This document shows, piece by piece, positions 51,067 through 58,816 of a DNA stretch of 64,000 nt. Position numbers and translations under genes: made by a program. The notes beneath the pieces were generated by a model. That model had not been told where the DNA came from, did no database searches, and worked only from the letters and a program-made list of their open reading frames with translations. How positions within the stretch are numbered: the first letter of the stretch is position 1; every line of letters starts with the position of its first letter. The DNA is from Planctomycetes bacterium B3_Pla (GTDB lineage Bacteria; Planctomycetota; Phycisphaerae; Sedimentisphaerales; Anaerobacaceae), in NCBI GenBank assembly GCA_005223045.1, contig NJBM01000006.1, positions 243,498 to 307,497 of the forward strand, read 5' to 3'.

Positions 51067-52695
51067 TCATTTCTTGACAATTAGGCCGAAATTTGGCAGA
51101 GGCCCGGCACGAAACTCCGCCCTGACAGCACCCTTGTCACACATCTGCTTGAGAAGGACTATTGCATCGGCGTACGAAACTCCCAGACCTCCGCGCCCTT
51201 GCTCGCCTTCTTTAACGGGGTCTTCGCATAGCGCCTTGACAATGTCACCAACCTCAAAGGAGCTTTTCAACTGCGTTATCACGCTGGGCCGTTTTGGGTG
51301 TTTGCGAATTATCGTGACATACTCGGCATCGGTCGGGGCGTTTATTGTTATTTCGCCATCGTCCGATCCCACAAAAATATTGCCGTGACAGGATATCGGC
51401 GCGCCAAACAGCACAATTCGGGGCTGTCCGCTGCGAGAAGCATAGATTGCCTTTTTCTCGGTTTGTGTAATTCGTTCCAGATAGAAACGGCGCGCGATTT
51501 GCTCCCCTGCTACGGCAGCATCATCCAGCTTTCGCAACTGCTCGTATGCGGCCAATCTGGTGCTAAAATCATCGTCGCGAAGCAGCATCCGTGAGATCGC
51601 AGCCGCATCATCTCGGCTTGCAGCCGCGGCAATCGCCTCCAGAGCCTCAAGTCTGTGAGTCGAATTAGCGTCCATAGCTATCCGTCTGAGAGTCATCAGG
51701 CCTGCATCACTGCCCAGGTTGAGCATACACCTGGCTGCGTGCAGCCGGACTCGCTCATCGTGCGATGTCAACAGAACGCTTATCTCGTCGAGACACTCGT
51801 TGCCTATGGTCTCCAGGGCAATCTCACTTGCATATTTGTCCTCTGAGCCGGCGAGCCTCCTGACAAACGCCGCTATCCTGTTGCCGTTAATTTCCGGTCC
51901 CTGCGTCAGATACATTGCCCCGACTAATGCAACGAATCTCTGTTTGCGGTCATTATATCTGGCCGGCACGGCCAACTCGATCTGACCGGACGAAGGCGCC
52001 CCGGCCACGTCCGGCCCGAAGCGTTCGTTCAGGCGGTCGCGAATGTTGTTCGCAAGCCTGAAATCGGGCCTGTTGAGCGCCAGGTTTATCTTGTACTCTT
52101 CAAGTGCCTTTCCGCCGGCCAGGATATATCCGGCCCTCTTGTCTATCCCCGAACTTCCGATTCTGTTAATGAAGATTGGGCCTTTTACATCGGCCAGGAT
52201 CCTTGTATTGACGCCAAAGCTTCCGGCCATCCTAAGCTCAGTTTCAAAGAGCCAGCCGCCTTCCAACGAGGTCGTTTGTGTGTTCGGCAAGGCCGTGACC
52301 ACAACGTCGAAGTATTGGCCTGCCGAAGCTATTGCAGGCATCATCCCCTCTACAAAGACCACCGCTGTATCAGGACGGTTGATGTACTTCCCGACGTCCA
52401 TTTTACTGTGCGCCGGCAATTGCTTTTGAATGTACCGTGTAAGATACGCTCTAATTCGCGGCGGACATTCCGCCGAGCCTGTCCCCTTGAGTCCGCTTAC
52501 CAGGCCGTAGCCTTCGACTCGGAGCCATTCGGGTGACACCAACCTGGCTAACGATCCTATCGTAGGACCTAAATCCTTTGTGGAGGCAAGACCATCCGGC
52601 CGTCTGCCGTCTCGGCGCTCACCGCAGCCGCCTGCGAAACAAATGACAAACAATATTCCTGCCACAAGGGCCCTTTTTCGACCTATAACGTTCAT
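51067..52695 (-). CDS. FlgI-like (flagellar P-ring domain) lipoprotein with an inserted HEAT-like region
   Basis: A 542-residue lipoprotein (lipobox around Cys24, CFAGGCGE). Residues 45-250 resemble FlgI: VEGYGLVSGLKGTGSAE (FlgI usually GYGLVVGLxGTGD), AVVFVEGMMPAIASAGQYFDVVVTALPNTQTTSLEGG and later RILADVKGPIFINRIG. Between, about 290-400, are short helical units (CLDEISVLLTSHDERVRLHAARCMLNLGSD) that look like HEAT repeats. C-terminal AEFRAGPLPNFGLIVKK. No flagellar genes flank it. I infer an outer-membrane ring or scaffold protein. Confidence 0.65.
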   Translation of the reverse strand: MNVIGRKRALVAGILFVICFAGGCGERRDGRRPDGLASTKDLGPTIGSLARLVSPEWLRVEGYGLVSGLKGTGSAECPPRIRAYLTRYIQKQLPAHSKMDVGKYINRPDTAVVFVEGMMPAIASAGQYFDVVVTALPNTQTTSLEGGWLFETELRMAGSFGVNTRILADVKGPIFINRIGSSGIDKRAGYILAGGKALEEYKINLALNRPDFRLANNIRDRLNERFGPDVAGAPSSGQIELAVPARYNDRKQRFVALVGAMYLTQGPEINGNRIAAFVRRLAGSEDKYASEIALETIGNECLDEISVLLTSHDERVRLHAARCMLNLGSDAGLMTLRRIAMDANSTHRLEALEAIAAAASRDDAAAISRMLLRDDDFSTRLAAYEQLRKLDDAAVAGEQIARRFYLERITQTEKKAIYASRSGQPRIVLFGAPISCHGNIFVGSDDGEITINAPTDAEYVTIIRKHPKRPSVITQLKSSFEVGDIVKALCEDPVKEGEQGRGGLGVSYADAIVLLKQMCDKGAVRAEFRAGPLPNFGLIVKK

Positions 52696-52904
52696 ATAGA
52701 CAAATACCTCAAAAAGGCTAAATCTCCGGCTAAGAACTGCCCCTGATCCTACAGTTCCAGATTGCCGATGTCAAGTCTAATTTCCACGTTAATGACCACG
52801 TACACATCCTGGATTGAGTGTTGAGGGGGGCGTCTCAGCCGATGCGAATGATGCCGGACAATCAAGATCGGCTTCGCGCTAAATCGTGCGAGTATTCGAC
52901 GCGC

Positions 52905-53072
52905 TTACTCACCCTGTGGAGTTTTGTCGCATGGCGTATCCAACGGGATCCAATCGCCGTTAAGATAGCAGTAGATATGGTGATCGCCGACCTGGCCCAC
53001 AACGCACAAATCTCCCTCAGTCGGATTGCATGGAAAAACACTGCGCGGTTCCAAATTTATTAGACTGTTCAT
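52905..53072 (-). CDS. Cysteine-containing 55-residue protein (candidate small gene)
   Basis: An open frame of 55 codons from ATG 53072 to TAA 52905, with GAGGG about ten bases upstream of the start. The product contains FPCNPTEGDLCVVGQVGDHH and YCYLNGDWIPLDTPCDK, with four cysteines. The aromatic, turn-rich sequence looks like a real small protein, but I do not know its family. It occupies otherwise gene-free DNA (52696-53179); its flanks show nothing else. Confidence 0.45.
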   Translation of the reverse strand: MNSLINLEPRSVFPCNPTEGDLCVVGQVGDHHIYCYLNGDWIPLDTPCDKTPQGE

Positions 53073-53179
53073 AAGACTATTTCCCTCATATTTGGAGAAA
53101 AATCCTACGCCCGCCGGTTTCGGAGGTGCGAGGCGTAGAGGACATTCCGCGTTGTTTTTCGGTTCTCGCGAGGCCCATC

Positions 53180-54166
53180 TTAACGAGCTTCCGGCAATTT
53201 TGTGAAGAAGTCACGAAAAATCGGGTCTCTGTTGACGAAATTAACGGCTCTAATCAAATGCCTGGACTTATCAAAACTAAAAGTATAGTTGTCGGTAACT
53301 ATCGGGCTGTGCACAAGATCGGAGGGTAACCATTTGGCATCGATAACCCAGGCGACCGCCGTCATGTCCCAAAGCACCTTGGACCATCCGAAGTGGTCTT
53401 TCTTGTAATCCTTGAATATCTCCAGCAGGTAATCACCAATCGGCCCCCGCCCGCCCACATGAGCCTCCATTTCGGGCACGGTGGTCCTGAAATGGGTAAC
53501 AACCGGGGTACAAGGCAGTTGGACAAAAGGTACTCCACAATCGAAGATGATCCTGGAGGCATTCAAATCCTGCCTGAAGTTAAATTCTCTTTGATGCGGC
53601 CAGTTGTGGCCGTTGCCGCCGAGCCATACGACTACGATGTTCCGAATTATCGATGGATCAATTAGTATTGCATTGCTGACATTCGTAATCGCCCCCACCG
53701 CGGCAACATAGAGCGGGTCTTCAGGGCTGCATTTCTTTGCTCTTGCAACCAAATCCATTGCGGCCGGACTCTTTTCGGGATTTCGCAGATCCGTCAGGTA
53801 ACTGGAGCTGCCCTTGAAGGCGAAGCCATCCGGGGACCTGCCAAGTTTGCTCAGGATTCTCAGAATCTCTTCGTAACTCTTTTCCATGCCGTCCCCCGGA
53901 CCGCTTGACCTGCTATTCTTGAAAGGAGCGGCATAAACCGCTTTGACATCCAGCTCAGGTGAGATCAACGCATAGACAAGAGCAAACTGATCGTCAATTT
54001 CGTTATAGGTGTCGGTGTCAAGCACCATTTTGACAGGCCTGCCGGTTGGGGGTTTTAGCATGTCGATACGTTGATTCTCCGAAACGGAAGGAAAACGCTG
54101 TCCGAAGACTGGCAGCCAGGCAACAAGCACATTCAAGACTAACGCGGCACTGAATACTGTTTTCAT
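53180..54166 (-). CDS. Exported nucleoside hydrolase (inosine-uridine-preferring type)
   Basis: A 328-residue protein with an N-terminal signal peptide (KTVFSAALVLNVLVAWLPVFG). The metal-binding loop is VLDTDTYNEIDDQFAL (Asp50, Asp52, Asp58, Asp59), and the DPLYVAAVGAITNVSNAIL segment is also typical of IU-nucleoside hydrolases. It probably splits nucleosides or related ribosides outside the cytoplasm. DeoC, another nucleoside-salvage gene, is 4 kb away on the same strand. Confidence 0.85.
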   Translation of the reverse strand: MKTVFSAALVLNVLVAWLPVFGQRFPSVSENQRIDMLKPPTGRPVKMVLDTDTYNEIDDQFALVYALISPELDVKAVYAAPFKNSRSSGPGDGMEKSYEEILRILSKLGRSPDGFAFKGSSSYLTDLRNPEKSPAAMDLVARAKKCSPEDPLYVAAVGAITNVSNAILIDPSIIRNIVVVWLGGNGHNWPHQREFNFRQDLNASRIIFDCGVPFVQLPCTPVVTHFRTTVPEMEAHVGGRGPIGDYLLEIFKDYKKDHFGWSKVLWDMTAVAWVIDAKWLPSDLVHSPIVTDNYTFSFDKSRHLIRAVNFVNRDPIFRDFFTKLPEAR

Positions 54167-54283
54167 CGGTCATCCCTTCATTAGAGTGGTTAGCATTCTT
54201 CGAATTGACCCATGTATCAGACGACTGTTCCAAACACCATTTTCATAGTTCAGGAGGTTTTCGACAATAACAAAAACATCCCG

Positions 54284-54541
54284 CTACGATGTAATTACAG
54301 TTGGAACAAAGTTACCCTCGTAAAACGAGGGCATGCCTTCGAATACGTCTATCAGTTGTTCGACAGTCGCGACGCTCGGATCATGTTCGACGACAACTCC
54401 ATCGTCCTCAGTGTAGAACTTTCTGACACCCTGTATGTCGGTCAATATCGACTCCATCTCCTCTATGCACTTGGCGCATTGATAAGCACATTCCGGAATC
54501 ACAGCAGTGCAATCTATGTGAAATGCTGTCCGACTGTTCAT
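54284..54541 (-). CDS. HMA-like (heavy-metal-associated fold) small protein
   Basis: An 85-residue protein with CAYQCAKCIEEMESILTDIQGV, VVVEHDPSVATVEQLIDVFEG, the beta-alpha-beta-beta-alpha-beta layout of HMA metal-binding domains; CxxxCxxC replaces the usual GMxCxxC, so its metal ligand set may differ. A GAGAGGACACGGAA precedes the ATG. Unlinked to a P-type ATPase here. Confidence 0.6.
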   Translation of the reverse strand: MNSRTAFHIDCTAVIPECAYQCAKCIEEMESILTDIQGVRKFYTEDDGVVVEHDPSVATVEQLIDVFEGMPSFYEGNFVPTVITS

Positions 54542-54871
54542 TTCCGTGTCCTCTCATTTGTGTCCGCAGGAACTCATGCGGCGAATGGGCCATGCTTACG
54601 GATGAACTTGCCCAGCCAATATTGACCAACGATCTTGAAATACGCCCATTTAAAAGCACGGCCGAGAATTAGGCTAACATAATCTGTGCGAGCTTCCCAT
54701 TATTTAATCGTGCGAAATCCGCGGTCGAAACGTCGAAGGCACGAGAGATTACCACTGTGGCTTTCGGGGACTTGGTCATGATGGAGTCCTCGGTGGATTT
54801 CTGCTCGATATTGTCCCGCAACGGGTAGCGGAGCAGGAATGGCAAGCACCATGAGGAGGCTCAAAGAATAA

Positions 54872-54901
54872 GGGCTGTGAGCAGGAAAGTGCCCACAGCC
54901 C
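54872..54901 (-). terminator. Hairpin downstream of the dockerin protein gene
   Basis: GGGCTGTGxGCA pairs with TGCxCACAGCCC around GGAAAG, followed on the minus strand by TTATTCTTT, about 70 bases after the stop. The rest of 54542-54967 shows no gene. Confidence 0.55.
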
Positions 54902-54916
54902 GAATCAGACATTCTA

Positions 54917-54973
54917 CTGTAGGGTCAGGCATATATGCCTGCCCTGGGCAACCACGCAGGGTTGTCCCTACAG
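54917..54973. repeat. 57-bp inverted-repeat element overlapping the stop of the dockerin gene
   Basis: CTGTAGGG at 54917-54924 and CCCTACAG at 54966-54973 flank a perfect 16-bp palindrome CAGGCATATATGCCTG at 54926-54941. The element supplies the last codons and the TAG of the minus-strand gene. Confidence 0.55.
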
Positions 54974-57052
54974 GCAATTCGCAAGCCACTCGGCCGTGAA
55001 GGCTGCCAGGTCATCAATGTCAATTACTCCGTCGCCGTTGAGATCTTTACATAGCGGACAGCCTGTATCGTCGGCTGTCTCCGGGACGAAGTAGTAATCT
55101 TCCGTTTCCCCAATCTCGTATCCTGCCTGGGGGCCCGAACCGGCATTACCGGCTTCGCCGGGGTTGCTGCCGCCCTTCCAGGGCTGTTCCGAGAGGGTTA
55201 TTCTCATCCATATCTCTTGCGGTCCGTCCTTCGGATGCGAGGACAGGAACGCCGGCGTCGTAATGTGATTCAGCCCTGCCGGCAGATTGTAAAGATACTG
55301 GTTTTGTACCGCCCGTTCTCGCGCCGGACCTTGAGGACAAACAATAGTATTATCCCAGTCACCGTCACGGTTGAAGTCGAGCCAGATGTTGACCCAAAGG
55401 TCGGTGCCCGGTGTGACGACGGTGACGGTATAGTCAATCGTACCCCAGCCGCAATTGGGCAGACTGAGTGGCAAGATAACGCTATCATCACCTCCGTCAT
55501 TGTCGGACGAGTCGGCTGAGGGGGCGATATTCCTGACCCCGTCTTCGTCGGCGCCTAAGTCGGCTTCGGTCTCACGTGTAATCTTTTCGCCCAGATATGC
55601 GATGGCCACAGAGTTCAAATGGACCGGCCCGTAAGGCCCGGCGCCGGTGCCGTCATTGAATACTGTGGGGTAATTGGCCTGGACTGAGGCCGGGCTGGAA
55701 TATGCCGTCATGCTCACTCCGAAGTTATTGCTGCTGTCCGGAGCGTCGCCAAGGTCGGCTTTGCCCGAAGTCACCAATCCGTCACAACTGATGTTCAGCA
55801 CGCCGCGACCGGTCTCGATGTCGTAGCCCCCGATCTCGATCAGGTACCGGCGGCCCGCAATCGCAGTAAAAGTGATTTCGGAGGTGGTATCGTAGCCGGA
55901 GTCGTCGTTGCACTCGATCAAATCGTCCTCCGTCAAATAGCAGCCGCACCCGTCGTAAACGGCGAGCATCGTGTCAAAGCTGCTGCCTGCCAGACTGACG
56001 GTGATATCGCCCGTGCACGAGGCGGTGTAGCAGTACCAGATGTTCGGACTTGTCATACAGAGCCCGGGGCCATCGAACGTCGAACCCCCTGTATTGAAGT
56101 CCAGGTCCTTCACATCGCCGATAGAGTCCGCGTCATAGCAATCGTCATTGGACGGTGACGGACCGGGCCACCAGCCGCCACAACTGATGCTCAACACGCC
56201 CTGACCGGTATCGGAGCCGAAGCCCCCAACCTCGATCAGGTACTGCTGCCCTGCCGCTGCAAAGAAAGCAACTTGTGAGGCAGTGCTATATCCGGAGTCA
56301 TCGTTGCACTCGATCAAATCATCCGACGTAGGGTAGCAATCGCACTCGTCATAAACGGCGAGCATCGTGTCGAAACTGCTGCCGGAAAGACTGACGGCGA
56401 CATAGCCCGTGCAGGTGGCGGTATAGCAGTACCAGATATTCGGACTTGTCATACAGAGTCCGGGGCCGTCAAACGTCGCATCCGTGGTGTCGAAGTCCAG
56501 GCCCGATACCTCGCCGATCGACTCTGCATCAACGCAATCGTCATCGGACACCGGCGGCTCGGGCGGGGTCTGCGGGTCACAACTGATACTCATCACCCCC
56601 TGGCCCTTCGCGGCATAGTTGCCCCCGACCTCGATCAGGTACTCATTGCCGGCTTTTGCGCTGAAAGTGACTTGCGACTGATAACCGGTAAAGTCATCGT
56701 TGCACTCGATCAAGTCATTCGACGTTGGATCGCAACCGCACCCGTCGTAAACTGCGAGCATCGTGTCAAAGCCGCTGCCCAGCAAACTGACGGTGACGTC
56801 GCCTGTGCACGAGGCGGTGTAGCAGTACCAGATATTCCGGCCCGTCATACATAGTCCGGGGCCGTCGAACGTTGCACGTGTAGTGTCGAATTGCAGGTTG
56901 CTCACGTCACCCACTGCATCAGCATTATCACAGCGGTCGTTGTGCGGACGGTTTATGATCGGCAGAAGTCCGGCGCCCAAAGCAACGTGTGCGGTGCTGA
57001 GCAGTAATGTCAGCGCGCAGGTAAAAACTAATCTCGATCTTACTCTTTTCAT
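54968..57052 (-). CDS. Secreted protein with three PPC-like domains, a GEVED domain and a dockerin
   Basis: A 694-residue exported protein (signal peptide 1-26, GGAGG upstream of the ATG). Three related modules of about 115 residues share FDGPGLCMT, NIWYCYTA.CTG and GFDTMLAVYDGC.C, typical of bacterial pre-peptidase C-terminal-like domains. A GEVED-like region follows (LGDAPDSSNNFG, YEIGETEDYYF), and the C-terminus reads LCKDLNGDGVIDIDDLAAFTAEWL, a dockerin-type calcium repeat. It probably associates with a larger surface or extracellular complex, though no cohesin is seen. The last two codons and stop derive from a dispersed element. Confidence 0.85.
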   Translation of the reverse strand: MKRVRSRLVFTCALTLLLSTAHVALGAGLLPIINRPHNDRCDNADAVGDVSNLQFDTTRATFDGPGLCMTGRNIWYCYTASCTGDVTVSLLGSGFDTMLAVYDGCGCDPTSNDLIECNDDFTGYQSQVTFSAKAGNEYLIEVGGNYAAKGQGVMSISCDPQTPPEPPVSDDDCVDAESIGEVSGLDFDTTDATFDGPGLCMTSPNIWYCYTATCTGYVAVSLSGSSFDTMLAVYDECDCYPTSDDLIECNDDSGYSTASQVAFFAAAGQQYLIEVGGFGSDTGQGVLSISCGGWWPGPSPSNDDCYDADSIGDVKDLDFNTGGSTFDGPGLCMTSPNIWYCYTASCTGDITVSLAGSSFDTMLAVYDGCGCYLTEDDLIECNDDSGYDTTSEITFTAIAGRRYLIEIGGYDIETGRGVLNISCDGLVTSGKADLGDAPDSSNNFGVSMTAYSSPASVQANYPTVFNDGTGAGPYGPVHLNSVAIAYLGEKITRETEADLGADEDGVRNIAPSADSSDNDGGDDSVILPLSLPNCGWGTIDYTVTVVTPGTDLWVNIWLDFNRDGDWDNTIVCPQGPARERAVQNQYLYNLPAGLNHITTPAFLSSHPKDGPQEIWMRITLSEQPWKGGSNPGEAGNAGSGPQAGYEIGETEDYYFVPETADDTGCPLCKDLNGDGVIDIDDLAAFTAEWLANCL

Positions 57053-57391
57053 CGTTCAGTCCTCCAAAAACACACTTACCTGTACCCTGTGCCGGTTCCA
57101 AAGACATCAACCTGCCAGGCATAAAAACACGCATTATTATTATACCATTTCCCGGCGAGGATATCTACTGTGGTGACTACTTATTTTTCAGAAGGTTCTA
57201 TTAGGCGGCAGACGGGACGGATTTATCAGACCTCCGCGGCAATTTAAATAGCCGTCTCGGCAGGAAAATAACCGCGATGACCGCAACCGCCCCCCGAACA
57301 AAGCCTTTGACATTCTTTGAGACGGAGCACGCCATATTTCTTATCAACGAAGCCTAAAACAGCAAGCTGCCCCTGATCATTCCGGCACAAG
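57053..57391. other. Intergenic region without a recognisable gene
   Basis: On the minus strand a TATAAT lies at about 57138-57133, and GGAGG next to the 57052 ATG serves the dockerin gene. I see no other open frame, tRNA or repeat that I would name. Confidence 0.4.
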
Positions 57392-57820
57392 TCAGGAAAA
57401 GTGCTGTTTCAGTGCACTCAACAGCGCCTCGTAGATGGGATTGCAGAACTCAGCTATCGCATTGTCATCCGGCGATTCGTAAGTGGACTGCCATTCAATA
57501 AAAGTCGTGTTCGACTCGGTTATCGGCAAGAGACGGACGCTGCCGACATAGTTACTGACCGAATCCTTTGCGAGAGGTTCAGGGCCGTCGTCTATGCTGT
57601 ACGAGAAAGTACGCGCCTGATCATCCAAAGTCAGCAGCGTCTCGTGAAAGGCATCATTGATTATGCGTTTGGCGCCGACCTGATCGCCCTTGAGGTCTCC
57701 TTCGGCCTCCACCTCGGTAACCACCCCGGCCGCCCATGCAAGATCATGGAAGTTGCAAATTGTTTCCCATACCTTCTCGCATGGGGCCTCAATTACCACA
57801 GAGTTGTAACATTTTCCCAT
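57392..57820 (-). CDS. SRPBCC-fold (polyketide cyclase/START-like) protein
   Basis: A 142-residue protein: SVVIEAPCEKVWETICNFHDLAWAAGV, then VGAKRIIND and RLLPITESNTTFIEWQSTYE, characteristic of SRPBCC small-molecule-binding proteins related to polyketide cyclase/MxaD. AAAGGAA precedes the ATG. Ligand unknown. Confidence 0.85.
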   Translation of the reverse strand: MGKCYNSVVIEAPCEKVWETICNFHDLAWAAGVVTEVEAEGDLKGDQVGAKRIINDAFHETLLTLDDQARTFSYSIDDGPEPLAKDSVSNYVGSVRLLPITESNTTFIEWQSTYESPDDNAIAEFCNPIYEALLSALKQHFS

Positions 57821-57880
57821 CGTCTTTTCCTTTCAACGCGTCTAAGAAAATATATTGTACTAATTCACAGACAGCCCGGA

Positions 57881-58579
57881 CTATTGGCTGGTTGATTCGA
57901 GCTCCCTGAGCTGGTCGCAAAGGTATCGGCGCATAGCTACGACTGTCGCACCGGCGCGCATGAAGACTACTCCATCTTCGACAGAAGCCACCCCTCCCGA
58001 TGCCTTTATGCCGACGCGCTCACCCACGGCCGACTTTATCAAACCGACGGCGTGAATCGTAGCCCGGCCCGGCCCGAATCCGGTGCATGTCTTTACGAAA
58101 TCAGCCCCGCAGTCTGCAACGAGCTTTGCGGCGGTGACGATTTGCTGATCGGTCAACACGCCTATCTCAATTATCACTTTGAACGGCACGCCGAACGGCT
58201 TGGCAACCGCCATCACGGCAGAAATATCTTCCGACACGCGATGGTAATCCCCGGCCTGGAAAGCCGAAATATTCATCACCATGTCCAGGTCAGTAGCGCC
58301 TCGTTTCAATCCTTCTTCGGCCTCCGTACACTTGACAAGCGTGGTCACGCCGCCGCAGGGGAAGCCCACGGGAATCTGAGCGCGCACGTTTGTGCCTTTC
58401 AAGCTGTCAACTATGACGCCAAGATGTTGTGGAAAAGCCACGACGGCACGAAAGCCATAAGTCTTCGCCGCTTCGCAGGCCGCCCTAACGTCGTCTTCGG
58501 TTGCCGTTATGGTAAGTGCCTCGGAATAATCTATAACCGATACAAGGCGTTTGACCTCGTCCTCTGTCACACCGTGCAT
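57881..58579 (-). CDS. deoC: Deoxyribose-phosphate aldolase
   Basis: Cleaves 2-deoxyribose 5-phosphate to acetaldehyde and glyceraldehyde 3-phosphate in deoxynucleoside salvage. The 232-residue product has DLDMVMNISAF, KVIIEIGVLTDQQ and the Schiff-base lysine in FVKTCTGFGPG, followed by KASGGV. AGGAG precedes the ATG. Full family length. Confidence 0.93.
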   Translation of the reverse strand: MHGVTEDEVKRLVSVIDYSEALTITATEDDVRAACEAAKTYGFRAVVAFPQHLGVIVDSLKGTNVRAQIPVGFPCGGVTTLVKCTEAEEGLKRGATDLDMVMNISAFQAGDYHRVSEDISAVMAVAKPFGVPFKVIIEIGVLTDQQIVTAAKLVADCGADFVKTCTGFGPGRATIHAVGLIKSAVGERVGIKASGGVASVEDGVVFMRAGATVVAMRRYLCDQLRELESTSQ

Positions 58580-58611
58580 ATTGCTGCTCCTGTAGGTCGT
58601 TTAATATTGAT

Positions 58612-58629
58612 GGTGGGGCAAGCCCCACC
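58612..58629. repeat. Perfect palindrome GGTGGGGC-AA-GCCCCACC
   Basis: An 8-bp perfect stem with two-base loop, upstream of deoC. A related GTAGGCTGGGG-TTTT-ACCCC sequence occurs in the rpmB leader. Confidence 0.5.
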
Positions 58630-58654
58630 TTACCAGCCCGGCTCTTGATCCTCA

Positions 58655-58816
58655 TCATACGCCTTTTTCGCCGGTACGCAAGAATTCAAATTCCATCGGG
58701 TCGTCTTCGATATTATAGAACTGTCATTCGCCTGCGTTGACTTTGACGATCTTGCAGTCTTCGACGTAGGCCCCGGCGGCACAAAGGAACCGGCACGAAA
58801 CGGACTTATTTTTCAC
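58655..58816 (-). pseudogene. Fragment or recoded small gene downstream of polA, with an in-frame TGA
   Basis: On the minus strand a GTG at 58816 (overlapping polA's last codons) opens a frame reading VSCRFLCAAGAYVEDCKIVK then VNAGE, TGA (58726-58724), QFYNIEDDPMEFEFLRTGEKGV and two stops. Both sides of the TGA look coding, and the aromatic context suggests TGG mutated to TGA. It may be a decayed gene or, less likely, a recoded one. No family identified. Confidence 0.35.

Noticed and set aside
51067..52695. Complete flagellar P-ring protein
   Set aside because: Lipobox and an inserted helical repeat region, and no flagellar genes nearby, argue against canonical FlgI; kept as FlgI-like.
54408..54659. 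83-codon frame overlapping the HMA-like gene
   Set aside because: Different frame over a better-supported gene; no family features.
58724..58726. TGA read as selenocysteine
   Set aside because: No selenocysteine insertion hairpin seen immediately downstream, and no known selenoprotein family fits.
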